The notes beneath the pieces are model-generated. The model did no database searches. It had not been told where the DNA came from and saw nothing but the letters and a program-made list of their open reading frames with translations. Made by a program: the position numbers and the translations under genes. From Cryptomeria japonica (Eukaryota; Streptophyta; Pinopsida; Cupressales; Cupressaceae), in the NCBI RefSeq assembly GCF_030272615.1, contig NC_081409.1, positions 874,996,594 through 875,060,593 of the forward strand: DNA of 64,000 nt. The letters are read 5' to 3'. This document shows positions 32,205 through 44,378 of the stretch, in pieces (the stretch's first letter is position 1; the number at the start of each line of letters is the position of its first letter).

Positions 32205-33840
32205 ATGGGTCGTAGATTGTCCAATCCTTTTGATGAGTATGCAAATATGGGAGAAACAGAGATCACCGAAGAACTTCTCCAAGAATGTCAAGAAAACATA
32301 GCTTTCCAAAAACTCATGGAAAGACTTATAGAAGCAGACAAGGAAAAATATCTACTCATGCTAACTAGAAAAGGAGTCAACATTCTTGAAGATTTTGATA
32401 CAAAAAACTTAAGGAATATAGATGAGAGAATCTCAAGAACAAGGTCAAGAAATTATGCCTATCAAGAACAATGAAGAGAATAAGAGACACATGATCCGGA
32501 AAACATACGCAACCAAGATCGCACCCACGAACAAGACCATGCCTGCAATCATGAAAATCTTAATGAATGAAGGGAATCTCTCCCTCGGAGGACAAATGCA
32601 CCCATGGTTGCTCTTGCACAACAACTCCAAACACTGCAAAGAAAAATGCATGACATGCAACAAGGAACTACAGTACGATACTCCTTGGATGAAAGTTGTC
32701 CTTATCCATTTGATAGGAGATTTAACATGGTACCTTTTCCCCCAAATTCAAATATACCAAAGTATGACAAATACAATGGTAAAAGTGATCCCCGTGATCA
32801 TGTTCAGGAATTTTGTACCATGAGCCTAGAGTTTGCTCACGATGAGACTTACTTAATGAGATTATTCCCAATAAGTTTAGGAGGGAAAACAATGGAGCAG
32901 TTGTCTAAACTTACACCTCCCATCAAATCATTTGATGAGTTGGTAAACAAATTTATAACACAATACTCCTATAACATTCAACACGCAATCACCATGCTGG
33001 ATGTGTGTACCACAAAACAAAAGAGCAATGAAACATTCATGGTGTTTCTTCAACGGTGGAGACACATAGTTTCAAGATATCCTCGAGACATGCCTGAAAA
33101 GGAAAAGATGGAAATCTTCATCGATAATCTAAATAGTGAGATGAGTTATCAACTCAAACTCCAATGCATACCATATTTTGTCAAATTAATAGAAAACAGA
33201 ATCCAAGTAGAGGAAGTGTGCATCAAGAAAGGAACATTGAAGTTCTTTAAGGAAGGTGTTAATTCGTTAAGCACTAACACCTTTAACAATCAAAACAATA
33301 ACACTTTAGACAAATCCAAATTTTGGACAAGGAACAAAAATATTGTTAATGATGGGGTAGTTGATGCCAACAATGTGAAGTCTAAACAACCAGTGTTGGT
33401 TTTATCAGGTAACCCACCATCTAATAAAGATAAAAAAAAGTGTTAATCAAGGCACTAACACTTATCCACGAAATACCAATCAAGGAACTTCAACATCAAA
33501 CACCAACAAAAATCATCAAGGCAACACCATTAACCAAGGGAACAACACAAACCAGAGAGGCAACACCAATACTTTCCCAAATCGACGCATCTACATGCCA
33601 TTAGGACAAACCTTAGAATCAGCATTTCGAGAACTCTTGGCGAATAAGATCATCACATTGCTAGCCATGAACAACTTTGAACCCCAGGTCAAGCCACCTT
33701 GGTGGAATGACTCATAATATTGTGATTTTCATCGAAACAAAGGACATAACACAAATGACTACATGAGGCTAAAGAACATATTTCAGGACATGATCGATAG
33801 GGGAGATTTAATAGTTTATGGTCACAAAATGAATGGTGAC
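32205..33840 (+). pseudogene. gag: Tat family A gag
   Basis: The frame from ATG 32205 is interrupted by stops near 32472-32570, then open 32604-33446. It includes CPYPFDRRFNMVPFPP, KSDPRDHVQEFCTMSLEF, RLFPISLGGKTMEQLSKL and FMVFLQRWR, the Retrotrans_gag core. A frameshift at about 33440 leads to an Asn-rich linker and then PPWWNDS, a stop, and YCDFHRNKGHNTNDY, a CX2HX4HX4C-type zinc motif whose last Cys is Tyr. Gag would form particles; this copy is broken. Confidence 0.88.
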
Positions 33841-34701
33841 CATGAAGCCTTCAAAAATCCTCTTCCAAATTACGACAAAGAAGGAGCTTCAACATCAAAC
33901 AATACCAAAGGAGCTCGTATTAATCACCTACACTAGAACACCATCAATCACATATCAACATATGACAATCAAGTAAATTTCATAAAAATCAAGGACAAGC
34001 AAGAACATGCGTCGATAAATGTGACAACCAGACCGCAAAAATGTGTCTTGAAAGGGAACACATCAACATCCACAACCCTCCCCAAGACTCACTATAATTT
34101 AGTTGATCAACTACGGAGAACTCCCACTCAGATATCCATACTTGAGTTACTCAAACTCTCGCCAAAACACAAAGATATCTTGGAACAAGCACCTATCGAA
34201 ACAAACATTCCAAATGATTTGGACATTGATCGATTCCAAGCCATGGTGGCTCATATGATAGGGCCGCATAACATATCCTTTTCCAAATACGATGATGTCT
34301 CCTTGAATCATCTGCTTAACACCCCGCTCCATATCGAAGTCTTAGTCTATAAACATTGAGTAAAAAGAGTGTTAATAGATGGAGGAGTTGGTCTCAATAT
34401 CTATACTTTAAACCTTATCTGTACATTGGGCTTCTCTGAGCAGTCTATCGATCTGAAAAAGATCACCATAAAAGCCTATGATGATGAAGAAAGGTCATCT
34501 GAAGGAATGGTAATATTGCCTATTCAGGAAGGTATGGTACAAAAAGACACCATCTGCCAAGTCTTGGACATAGACTTGACATGCAATATACTATTGGGTT
34601 GTCCATGGATCCATGAAATGCAAGCGGTGCCTTCCACATACCATCAATGTATCAAGTTCATGTACAATGAACAGGAAATTTCCATACCTACAGATATAAC
34701 C
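33841..34701 (+). pseudogene. pol: Tat family A protease
   Basis: Follows gag in frame. LPKTHYNLVDQLRRTPTQIS leads to the protease: VLIDGGVGLNIYTL holds the active site (DGG here, DNG in family B), then ITIKAYDDEERSSEG and CNILLGCPWIHEMQAVPSTY. A stop at 34357 splits it. The coding sequence is cut at about 34701 where the family B LTR begins, so the remaining family A pol is not next to it. Confidence 0.85.
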
Positions 34702-36431
34702 TATAGACACATAAATTTGTCCACTTAATTAAATGAATATTTAGTATTTATTTGATTATTTAACCATCAATCAATAATTAATTAAATTAATATTTAAGTA
34801 ATTCATCTTAACCCTCTTCTCCTATTAATTAAATAAATTATTCAATTTATTTGATTTAATTCACTTAACCAAATTTAGACCATTAATTAAATAAATAAAT
34901 CATATTTGTTTAATTAAATCTTCTCTCACATTTAAATAAATTAATATTTATTTAAATCCCCCAAAATCTCATCTCTCACATTTAAATAAATTAACATTTA
35001 TTTAAATCACCATTATCCTCCACCCACTTGCATTTTCCTACAAATGCAAGTTGCACAACTATTTTAAATAAATAAATTATTTATTTAAAATTCTATTTAT
35101 CCTCACCCACTTGAAACCTTTAATGGCTTCCCTTAAAGTCTTCAAACTTAATGGCTTCCTTCTAGAGTCTTCTCAAGCCTTTAAAGGTTTCCCTTAAAGT
35201 CTTCAAACTCAATGGCTTCCTTCTAGAGTCTTCTTAAGCCTTTAATGGTTTCCCTCAAAGTCTTCAAACATTTAATGCTTTATCTTCCTTTTCTCATGTA
35301 AATAAATTAAGATTTATCTAAATAAAATCCAAAATTCACATTCACATTTAAATAAATTAATATTTATTTAAATATCTATCCAAATTCAAATTACACCATT
35401 TAATTGAAATAAATGATTTTATTTTAATTGAAAATCCCAAAATTCCTCCCACTTGCATGCCTAAATCCCTTCTAGATTCTTCTAACTCCTTCTAATTAGC
35501 CTAATCCTATCATAATCATTGTCACACTCTTAAATAAAAGGAAGTCACTTCTCAAAAACCTCCAAAGTCTTCAATAACCATTAAAGGCTTTATGTCCTCA
35601 AATAGTTAACCTCTAAAGTCTTCCAAACTATTAAAGGCTCTTACATAACCATTTATGGTTAACTCACCTTTTACCTTTGGTTAGAGACTTTCCGCTAACT
35701 TAACCATCCTTTTGACTCATGGGTCTCTTCAAAGCATTAATTTCTTTGACTAAGGTAACCATTTAACCCTTGCACATTCATTTATCCCTTGGATAAAAGG
35801 AATATCTATTAACCTAACCCTAACCCAATCCCCTAAGGTAACCATCATGTCTCCTCAAACATTTAATGCTCCTTATCTCTCCTCTAAAGCCTCCTCATGG
35901 TGACACTTGTCAACATGGGATTGGATTGAAAGTCTCACATGGATTGAATATCTTTAAATCTTAACCCTTGTTAAGATTGCTCAATCTTAACCTTTCATTT
36001 TCTCATTTCTTCTATAAATAGAACTCTTCTCCTCAAACAAAGAAGGAAGCATTAGAGTGTTGTTGCTATACTCGTATTAGCATAGAGCTTTTTCATAGCA
36101 TCACTATCTACACTTGCATATAATTTGTTTATCACATCCAACCATCTTGAATCTCCATATGGCATCCATGGCTAGTGCTAAAAGCTAAGAGCTACAATCA
36201 TTTGGGACTTGGAGAGGGGAGAAACAAGGGAGAAGCATCAAAAGGCATCATGGAAGCATCTTAGAGAGGCTCTTCTCCTTTCTTTTGTTTTATTAAACTT
36301 CTTTCATGCTTTTTGAAATCTCTTTTGATATGTTTGGAATGGTTTTTAGTTCTTTGATTTGGTTTTATGGTTGAAATTAACTTATTAACATTGAACTTTG
36401 TTGTTGCCTTGTCCCCATTTTCATCACATCA
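34702..36431 (+). repeat. Family B LTR inside the family A element
   Basis: Starts TATAGACACATAAATTTG, clearly related to the family A LTR start with TG changed to TA, and ends CATCACATCA. Within it, TTAACCCTTGTTAAGATTGC and CTATAAATAGAACTCT align with family A, but elsewhere it has diverged and contains its own repeats (about 35130-35280, AATGGCTTCCTTCTAGAGTC-type). A primer site follows directly, so this is a 5' LTR and not a solo LTR. The preceding bases are TAACC; I found no matching downstream copy of this LTR. Confidence 0.8.
36013..36021 (+). promoter_or_regulatory. TATA box, family B LTR
   Basis: TATAAATAG in the same context as in the family A LTRs. Confidence 0.65.
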
Positions 36432-36433
36432 TT

Positions 36434-36454
36434 TGGTGAACCTAACGTGAATCC
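36434..36454 (+). other. Primer binding site, family B
   Basis: The site starts TGGTGAACCTAACGTGAATC, three bases into the internal region (LTR end CA, then TT). It matches neither the family A site nor the initiator methionine site. The tRNA is not assigned. Confidence 0.6.
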
Positions 36455-38104
36455 AACACTTTTGTAACTTCAAACACATTTTTTAAGGCTTGTGATCCCA
36501 CCATGTGCACTAACTTTTTTTGAATGTTTTAATTGTAGATTTTCTATTTTTTTTTTTGTGCAGGTTTTGGAAGGAGTTAGTTTAAAACATTTTAATTTCT
36601 TTGGTTTAAAACTTCATCTTTCTTGTTTTTCACAAAGGGATAAAATGAAATTCACATTTTCTATTTGGTGCAACTAAAACAAACTCAAATTTTTTATTTG
36701 GTGCGTAAAAAAAGAACTTCATCTTTTTTGTTTTTCACAAAGGGATAAAATGAACTTCACATTTTCTATTTGGTGCAACTAAAAAAAACTCAAGTTTTCA
36801 TTTGGTGCATAACAAAGAACTTCATCTTTCTTGTTTTTCACAAATAGATAAAAATAACTTCACATTTTCTATTTGGTGCAACTAAAACAAACTCAAATTT
36901 TCATTTGGTGTATAAAAAGAACCTCACATTTACCTTTTTTGCTACAAAGGCTACACGACTTTATTTTTGTTGACAAGGTTTGCTTTCCAAAAGTTTGTCA
37001 AGTGTCAAACATTTTGATATCTTGGTTAAAAAGAACACCATGTATGTTGGAGCAACATCTCCAAATAGTTAGATCACATTGCAATGAAAATCAGTTAAAA
37101 AGAACAAGTGTTTTCAGTGATAGGCACACTTGTGCAAAGTTTGTGGAGTGGTCCTACTTCTAACACATACTATCCTCTCCCTTGGCTTTTGTGGTCCTAG
37201 GTGCAAGAGAAAAGTGTTAGTAACACTCAAAGTTTATCTTTTTAAGAGAGGCCTACCAAGAGACACATCACTCTTGGGAACGACCTCGCGCGGTAAATCC
37301 TTCGAGCTACTATAGAAATCAAGTGTGAGCGAAAGTTGTAGCCTTGGGTATAGTTGTTCCTATAGTGTAACTTTTCGAAAGGACAAATGGGCCCCACCAC
37401 AAGTTACAAGGCTCTTAAGTGAGTCACTACAGAATGAACTTATGTCCAAAAACATCGAAAATTACTAGACACCTTTTAATGTAGAAACCCACTTGTTCTA
37501 TTGATTGAGAATATTTGTGATAAATTCAGTGCAAGAGCATAGATGGTTTTGCTCCCAAGATACTCACCATACATATTTCCTTGAGTAGAAACATAGCTTT
37601 TTGAAAGGCTACTTGTAGCTTGATAAAAGTGGTGACTCCCCCATCATAGGGATCATCTATTTGTTATGCTCACGCAAGACTTAGTATATCACATCCTTAC
37701 CTGCCACGACAGGATTCATAAGGTATGTAGTACCAAAGTTGAAGAAATATCAAGATGTGGGATGAAATTATCGCAACTGGCCATTCGACCTTAGGGATAA
37801 AGTGTATTTGAAGTGTCTTTGTTTTGTGTCAAGACCAGTGATAAACTGAGCCGACTTCAGGGTTTTTGGAAAAACATACTCAAAAACATTTGGAAAAGGG
37901 GTCAAAAATTCCAAAGATTGGGTTGATTTAGACCCACACTTATTTGCGCCTTCTTTTAGGCAACGTTATTGTGTTTGTGTGCTTGCTCTGTTTCTTGTCA
38001 AAAAAATCAAAACCAGTTCAAAAACAAGTATTCATCCAACAAAAATTTTCACAACCAACCTTTTGGCAAACAAATCAAAAACAAAGTGAGAAACAAGGTA
38101 TCAA
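36455..38104 (+). other. Family B leader, non-coding with repeats
   Basis: Holds a three-copy tandem repeat (36611-36922) and CACCATGTATGTTGGAGCAA (about 37038), the counterpart of the family A leader block at 30010. I see no supported gene; short ORFs here run through repeats. Confidence 0.65.
36611..36922 (+). repeat. 104-base tandem repeat, three copies
   Basis: Units start ACTTCATC at 36611, 36716 and 36819. Each contains TTGTTTTTCACAAA, CACATTTTCTATTTGGTGCA and a TTTGGTG repeat. Confidence 0.88.
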
Positions 38105-38494
38105 AACTATGTGACCGTCCTCCACATTTTGAGAAAGAGGAATCTTCATCAACATATCAATCTTAAGAAAAGACCATTAAGTTCAAAGGCTTTCATCAAA
38201 AGAATGAGATTTGTATATCTCAATAGATAAATTTTTGTCTCACATAGAAGCTTCTTGCATCATATGTGTCTATATCTTCAAGGAAAATCCAACGAGTTTG
38301 ATCAAGATTCTTTGAACAACAGAGCTTTTACTCAATATAGAGCTTTGAGCTATCATCAAAACAAGGGAGGCAAAATCAATCATGCCTTCTTTCCAGACAT
38401 CTATATAACATATAACATAGCTCGGGAAGAACCACCAACCCTCGAGAGAGAAGAGGAAGAATTTGTCCCATATGTAACACAAAGTTTTTATTGA
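38105..38494 (+). pseudogene. Upstream ORF (ORF0) of Tat family B
   Basis: The frame is homologous to 31756-32145 and reads LHILRKRN, LKKRPLSSKAFIKRMRF, then a stop (TAA near 38228), then HRSFLHHMCLY, KSNEFDQDSLNNRAF, GGKINHAFFPD, IYITYNIAREEPPTLERE, ending at TGA 38492. Conservation with family A at protein level, with insertions and deletions in whole codons, indicates past selection on the protein. It has no recognised domain. Confidence 0.6.
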
Positions 38495-38920
38495 AGTTAA
38501 CATTCCATCCATTCTCACATTCATACATCATCAATCCATTCCAACTCTCAAAACATAAAGAGGTCTTGTCCTAAGTTCTTTTTAGATATTGCTTGAATCA
38601 AAACAACACATCACTTTTTAGAGTGTCTCTACATCTAGGATAAACTCATCCTAAGAGGCATTTTCTAAGAAGGTTAAAACTAGTCTATGAGTGTATCCTC
38701 TCATTACTAGGTAGCTTGGTCTGTAACACATCTCAGACTTCGCTATACCTTATCATCTCAAACATTGTCAACAAACACAACAAGCAATTCTTAGGACTTT
38801 GGTAACATCAAACCTTTAGTGCTAGAGATCCATATGCTAAACACTTCACCAAACATTTATCTCTCATTCCATCATCAACTCATAATCATTTTCATCAAAC
38901 TTCAACAACTTTCAAACAAA

Positions 38921-40534
38921 ATGGCTCAAACCAGATCAAGGACTAGACAACAAGAAATCAAAGAGGAAGAGGAGGAAAATCTCAATGAATTCCAAGAAGC
39001 CCTTGGAAAAAACGCAAATCATGAAAATCCTAGTACTCCCACTCCTCAAGCAATAGAAAGGGAACAACACAACCCCCTCTTCAGTTGACTCTTCGATGAA
39101 ATCCTCAAGAACAATGCTGATGCTCACTTTTTAAGACTTGCCCAAGAGGGAGCCAAACTACCCTCTAATTTTGATACTACATAATTACAGCAAGCATCAG
39201 AACACCTAAGTCGTAATGAGGGTGGAAGAGGTCGAGATAACTTTAGATATGACCTTCATCAAGGACATCCCTCACCTCCTCCTCCTCCTAATGACATTGA
39301 CATGTTGAGGCAACAAGTCGAGAATCTAGCCCAACAACTTCATAGTGGTGTGAAAACTACCCAGTTTTCACTTAATGATATTTGTCCCTATCCCTTCGAT
39401 AGGAATCTACATATGCCACCTTTTCCATGAGGGTTTGAAACACCTAAGTTAGAAAAGTATCGAGGAAAAGGAGACCCTAGAGATCATTTCAGGGAATTTC
39501 ACTCGGCTTGCCTAGAAGTGGCATATGAAGACACATATCGAATGCGCCTCTTTCCTCAAAGTTTGGGAGGGACAACCATGCAATGGTTTTCCTGATTAAC
39601 AGGTGGCATTAGGACATTTGAAGAAATGGTCCAGAAATTCATTGCACATTATTCACACAACATAGAACATGATGTCACCATGGCAGATCTGTGTAACACC
39701 AAGTAAAAACTAGGGGAGCTATTTTCAAATTTCCTGCAACAGTGGAGACAACTATCTAGTAGACGTTCTCTTCATCTACCTGAATGAGAGCTAGTGGAAA
39801 TATTTATTTCCATCTTGAATGATGAAATGGAATTCCACCTAGACATGAAGGGCACAGAATCCTTTGCTGACATGATCACCCAAGGGTTAAAATGTGAAAG
39901 GGCCCTCATTAAAAATGGGTTTATCAAGATATACAATGAACCGAAATAAGGTCCTCGCTCGCGCTTTAACAGTGATAAACCCAACTTCTGGAATAAAAAC
40001 AAAAGCATCGTCAATGACGTGTTGTGGATGCAAGGACTCTAAAGAGTGCACAACCTGTGGTCCGATTTGCGGGGCAAAATCCCCCTCCTAAGAACAACAC
40101 GGTTGCTCCTCCTCAAAATAAAGGATGCAATGCACCACAAGAGGAACCGAGACAACGACAGCAAAATTATAAACCAAAACGTAGATACACTCCCTTAGGG
40201 AAACCTATTGAAATCGTGTTACGTCAATTGGTCTCTTCAAATCTAGTGACCTTACCAAAGACATCTAATTACGAACCTCGGGTCAAACCTCCATGGTGGA
40301 GAGATAATGAACATTGCACATTCCATCAAGGGAAAGGGCATAAAACAAGTAACTGCCATAGATTGAAAGATCTTGTTCTGGATCTTATTGACCGAGGAGA
40401 GGTTGAAATTGAAAGACATGACCCAAAAACCTCAAATAATGATCATCTCATATTCAAGAATCCGCTTCCATCACAAGATCAAAGGGGTCCTTCCACTTCA
40501 GGACGAAACACAGATACCAATGATTATACCTGAG
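38921..40534 (+). pseudogene. gag: Tat family B gag
   Basis: ATG 38921 (MAQTRSRTRQQEIKEEEEEN). The frame runs with stops only (39086, 39182, about 39428 and several more) to about 39948, then shifts. The core has ICPYPFDRNLHMPPFP, KGDPRDHFREFHSACLEV, RLFPQSLGGTTMQWFS and FSNFLQQWRQLSS. The nucleocapsid part is clean: RVKPPWWRDNEHCTFHQGKG and HKTSNCHRLKD give a CX2HX4HX4C zinc motif, His replacing the usual second Cys, with all ligands present here. Confidence 0.88.
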
Positions 40535-41343
40535 CCGCTTATAATTACATTGTGAATCACCTATATGATGTCGATGAACAAATTGCAACCATTACCATCA
40601 AAGATCCAAGCCCTACCTGCAATGTTGTTACGCGTCGTAGCAAGATCACCATTAAAGCAGCTCCACAAGGCACCACCTCCATCCCAAAGCAGTATAACCT
40701 TGTGGAACAATTAGATAAGACACCTGCACTTATATCCATCTTAGAGCTTTTGCGCCTATCCCCATCTCATAAAACAATCTTGGATCAAGCTCTCCAAGAA
40801 GCATCCATCCCTACCAATCTAAATACAGATCAATTTAAAGCTCTAGTTGGTAGTCTGAGGTCATCACCATGTCTCACTTTCTCTGAAAGTGACAATACAT
40901 CCTTCCAGCAACCTCATAATGCCTCACTCCATATTGAAGGATTTATCAACCAACATAGGATCAAGCGAGTCTTGATCGACAATGGAGCAAGACTAAATAT
41001 TTGTACATTACAGTTGGTCATAGCATTGGGATATGCAGTTGAATCAGTAGACCCCCACAAAAAGATAACCATAAAAGCCTATGATGATGTGGAGTGTTCT
41101 TCAAAAGGAGCAATTGTGTTACCAATCCGAGTGGGCCCAGTGGTGAAGCACATCATATGTCAAGTTCTGGACCTTCCTCTGACATATAATTTGTTGTTAG
41201 AAAGACCTTGGATACACGTCGTGCAAGCCATTCCATCTACCTATCACCAGTTTATCAAGTTCCCTCATAACAGTATAGAAATTACAATCCTGGGCGATGT
41301 AAATCCATTTGCATATTGTAACAATATCAACCATCAACCATAG
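40535..41343 (+). pseudogene. pol: Tat family B protease
   Basis: Open from 40552 to 41343. PKQYNLVEQLDKTPALISIL precedes the active site RVLIDNGARLNICTL (D-N-G). Then come ITIKAYDDVECSSKG, VLPIRVGP, NLLLERPWIHVVQ and AIPSTYHQFIKFPH. The active-site Asp is kept; the usual LGRPW reads LERPW. It is fused in frame to the following linker. Confidence 0.87.
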
Positions 41344-43126
41344 ATTACTGTTCCCAACAACAGAGAAGCTATCCCATCCACATCATATGTAATTCCAGCC
41401 TATCTTTCCAGTTCAAACACCACTATACCAAAGCAAGAGAAGCTAAAGATGAAAATGATAGAGGAAGGTCTCAAAGAGTACAATCTAAGCCAACTCTTTT
41501 GTGTTGGGCAACTACCCACTTCCCCTAGAACTCATGGTAAGCTTCAAAAGTTACTTCAAGCACCACTGGTCAAGCCAGCATGCACTTTGGCACCTTTTAT
41601 CCTTGGAAAGAGTCAAGAAGAGGAGACTAGAGATGAGGACTTAGCAGAATGGATCTATAAACACCCTATCACCACGGAAATCCCACAAGCTAAGGTTCCC
41701 ACAAATCAATATGGAAAAAAGCCTTACCATTATGCAAAGAATGGGCTATGATGGTCAGAGTGCTTTGGGACCTTGCAAGCAAGGATGACATAAGCCGTTG
41801 CAGCCTGAATTAAAGCCTAAAGATAACACTGGATTAGGCTTTCAAAAGGAGACTCTTCCTAAGCTCCGATTCAAAGGGAAACCCAGCAAACCTCTATATC
41901 AGCGTAAAACTATAAAGAGGCCACCTTTGATTATATCAGCAGCACCAAGAACCGAACCAACTGCCCCAATAAGGCTGAAAATCCTAGCAATATCATCCAC
42001 AACACCAATCATCCCACCCATCAAACCAATAACTCCATCAATAGCAGCAACCGTATCAACAGCACCATTAGCAGTATCAAAACCCCCAACAATATCGACA
42101 ACACTAACAATTCCATCAGAAGTAGCAGAGTCAACAATGTCGATACTCCCATTATCGGATTCACCGATTCCCATAATCCTCCCCACAACACCAACCATTC
42201 CATCTCCAAAGGTACATCAGCCGATTACACCTACAATATTTAACTCAAAGGACATCTCGGTTTGGTATAGTAATCAGATATTGGAAAGCGACTAAGAGAC
42301 TAACTCACATGAGTGGGAATTTGATTCCATGTGTCTCTATACTTCAGATGAGGAAGACGCATCACTACCTGCACCTCCCAAAGAAATCTATGTTTACAGA
42401 GAAGCATAGATAAAAATCTCTTGGGTTTCTGAACTGGAAACATCTTCCACAGACCTTACGACACATCCTACGCTTGAGTCTGACAGGGAGAGTACCATCA
42501 ACGACCTTCACCACAACATCTTAACCCTCACTGACACATCTTATGAACTTAACCTGATCGATGAGGCAATGCCCGTTATCCATTCTGAAACCGATTCTAA
42601 TGAATAAGAGTGGGGTAGTTGTTCATATGTTACTGAAGACATTGAGGTGGATACCATCCACTCATACACATCCCTTTCTCAAGAGGGACAAGGCTTACAA
42701 TCTCAACCACTTGAATTTGGACCATGACATATCTACGAGGCTAGTGAGAACGAGTAGCGACAATACAAACAAGGCAACATCAAAGATAATACCATCGAAG
42801 ACCTTGACAATATCATAGACCTCACCAGTATCCCAAACAACTATAATGATGACTCTATCATGACACTTACCACAGCTGATCTTAACCCACCAAATGACTC
42901 CTTACTGCTCATACATCCTGATATCATAGACTGGGAAGAACCTGAACACCATGATATACCAATATTCCCAGACAATGAATCCATTGTCCAATACCTCTGT
43001 TCAGTCAACCCAGAAACGTGATCTACTAGTGAACAAAATAATGATATCTGAAATCAAGGGAGTGTCAAGTCTCTCAGCCGCAAAAATGAAATTATAAACA
43101 AAGGATCTAATATTGAAAACGAGAAA
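41344..43126 (+). pseudogene. pol: Tat protease-RT linker with a G-patch-like segment
   Basis: After the protease the same frame holds LSQLFCVGQLPTSPRTHGKL and the 41449-41751 stretch. At about 41732-41850 another frame reads MGYDGQSALGPCKQG, a stop, then PELKPKDNTGLGF, which resembles the Gly-rich G-patch RNA-binding motif. A Pro/Thr/Ile-rich segment follows (41930-42230; repeated TIP and TTPTIP). From 42296 to 43126 there is acidic low-complexity sequence with stops, and no domain I recognise. Confidence 0.6.
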
Positions 43127-44378
43127 ATGGTAGTATTAGATCACAAAAAAGTAAAAATAAAGGACGCATATGTGGGTGAAAACCTTTTTGAGGCACCTAA
43201 AGATGGGAGACTTGACACTCTTCCTGGACATTATCAAGAAAGGTCACCAATATTCATTGAGCCAACTCAATCAATAAACATCATAACTGAAGCAGCAGTC
43301 AAAACCATACATCTAGCATAATCACTCACAGAAGAGGAACAACTAGATTTTATCAAATTCTTCAAGGAAAATAAAATCAATTTTGCTTGGTCTTATGTTG
43401 AAATGCTTGGAATAGATCCGAACTGGATCATGCATCACTTATCCATCACTCCAGGAGCTAAGTTGGTCAAGAGAAATTAAGAAAGATGAATCTACATGTG
43501 GCATTATTGGTCAAAGCAGAACTAAAGAAGTTATTAGATGTAGGATTCATCCGACCTATAGACTATGTTGAATGGATCTCAAACATTGTACCAGTTTCAA
43601 AACCTGACAGAAGCATCAAAATATGCACGAATTTTAGAGATGTCAACAAAGCATATCCAAAGGATGACTTTCCTTGGAAGCATTGACATAATTGTGGATC
43701 TAACAGCAAGCCACACAATGTTATCGTTAATGGACGGTTTCTTTGGCTATAATCAAATCAGGATGGCCCCAGAGGATCAAGATAAAACTGCGTTCACCTA
43801 TCCATGGGGAACATATTGTTGGAACATCATGCCTTTCGGCTTGAAAAATTTTGGGGCAACTTATCAAAGAGCCACGACAACAATCTTCCACGATATGATG
43901 CATACCTTCATGGAATACTATGTGGATGATTTGTTGGCTAAATGATTCACCCGAGCAGAATATCTGGGCATATTAGATAAAATATTTTAACTACTGGAAC
44001 AATTCAATGTCAGATTAAACCCTTAGAAGTGTGTTTTTGGGGTCACATCTGGAAAACTCTTGGGATACATAGTATTAGAAAAGGGCATCGAAGTAGATCC
44101 AACAAAGGTATAGGCTATCATGGAAATGCCATCTCCCAAGAACATTAGCCAAATCAGATCTTTGCAGGGACGGTTGCAATCCATCAGGCAATTTATAGCT
44201 CAACTAGCAGATAAATGTCTCCCATTCAATCATTTGCTTCATAAGAATATACCTTTCAGATGGGAAGACAAGTGTGCGGAATCATTTCACTAGCTCAAAC
44301 AATATCTGATGAATCTGCCAATTTTGGTACCACCAAATAGCAGGCAAGCCACTCATTCTCTACATATCAATAACATAA
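43127..44378 (+). pseudogene. pol: Tat reverse transcriptase
   Basis: EEEQLDFIKFFKENKINFAW and GIDPNWIMHHL open the domain. A frame change near 43480 leads to VALLVKAELKKLLDVGFIRP, WISNIVPVSKPD and NFRDVNKAYPKDDFP. A second shift near 43680 gives DGFFGYNQIRMAPEDQDKTA, IMPFGLKNFGATYQRA and EYYVDDLLAK with the catalytic YVDD. The connection part, to about 44360, has several stops (for example at 43943). It would copy the element RNA. Confidence 0.9.

Noticed and set aside
34702-36431. Family B LTR as a solo LTR in family A
   Set aside because: It is followed by a primer site and a full second leader and gag-pol rather than by TAACC and family A pol.
41899-42209. Minus-strand ORFs rich in Val, Gly, Leu and Ile
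   Set aside because: Shadows of the Pro/Thr/Ile-rich linker on the plus strand.
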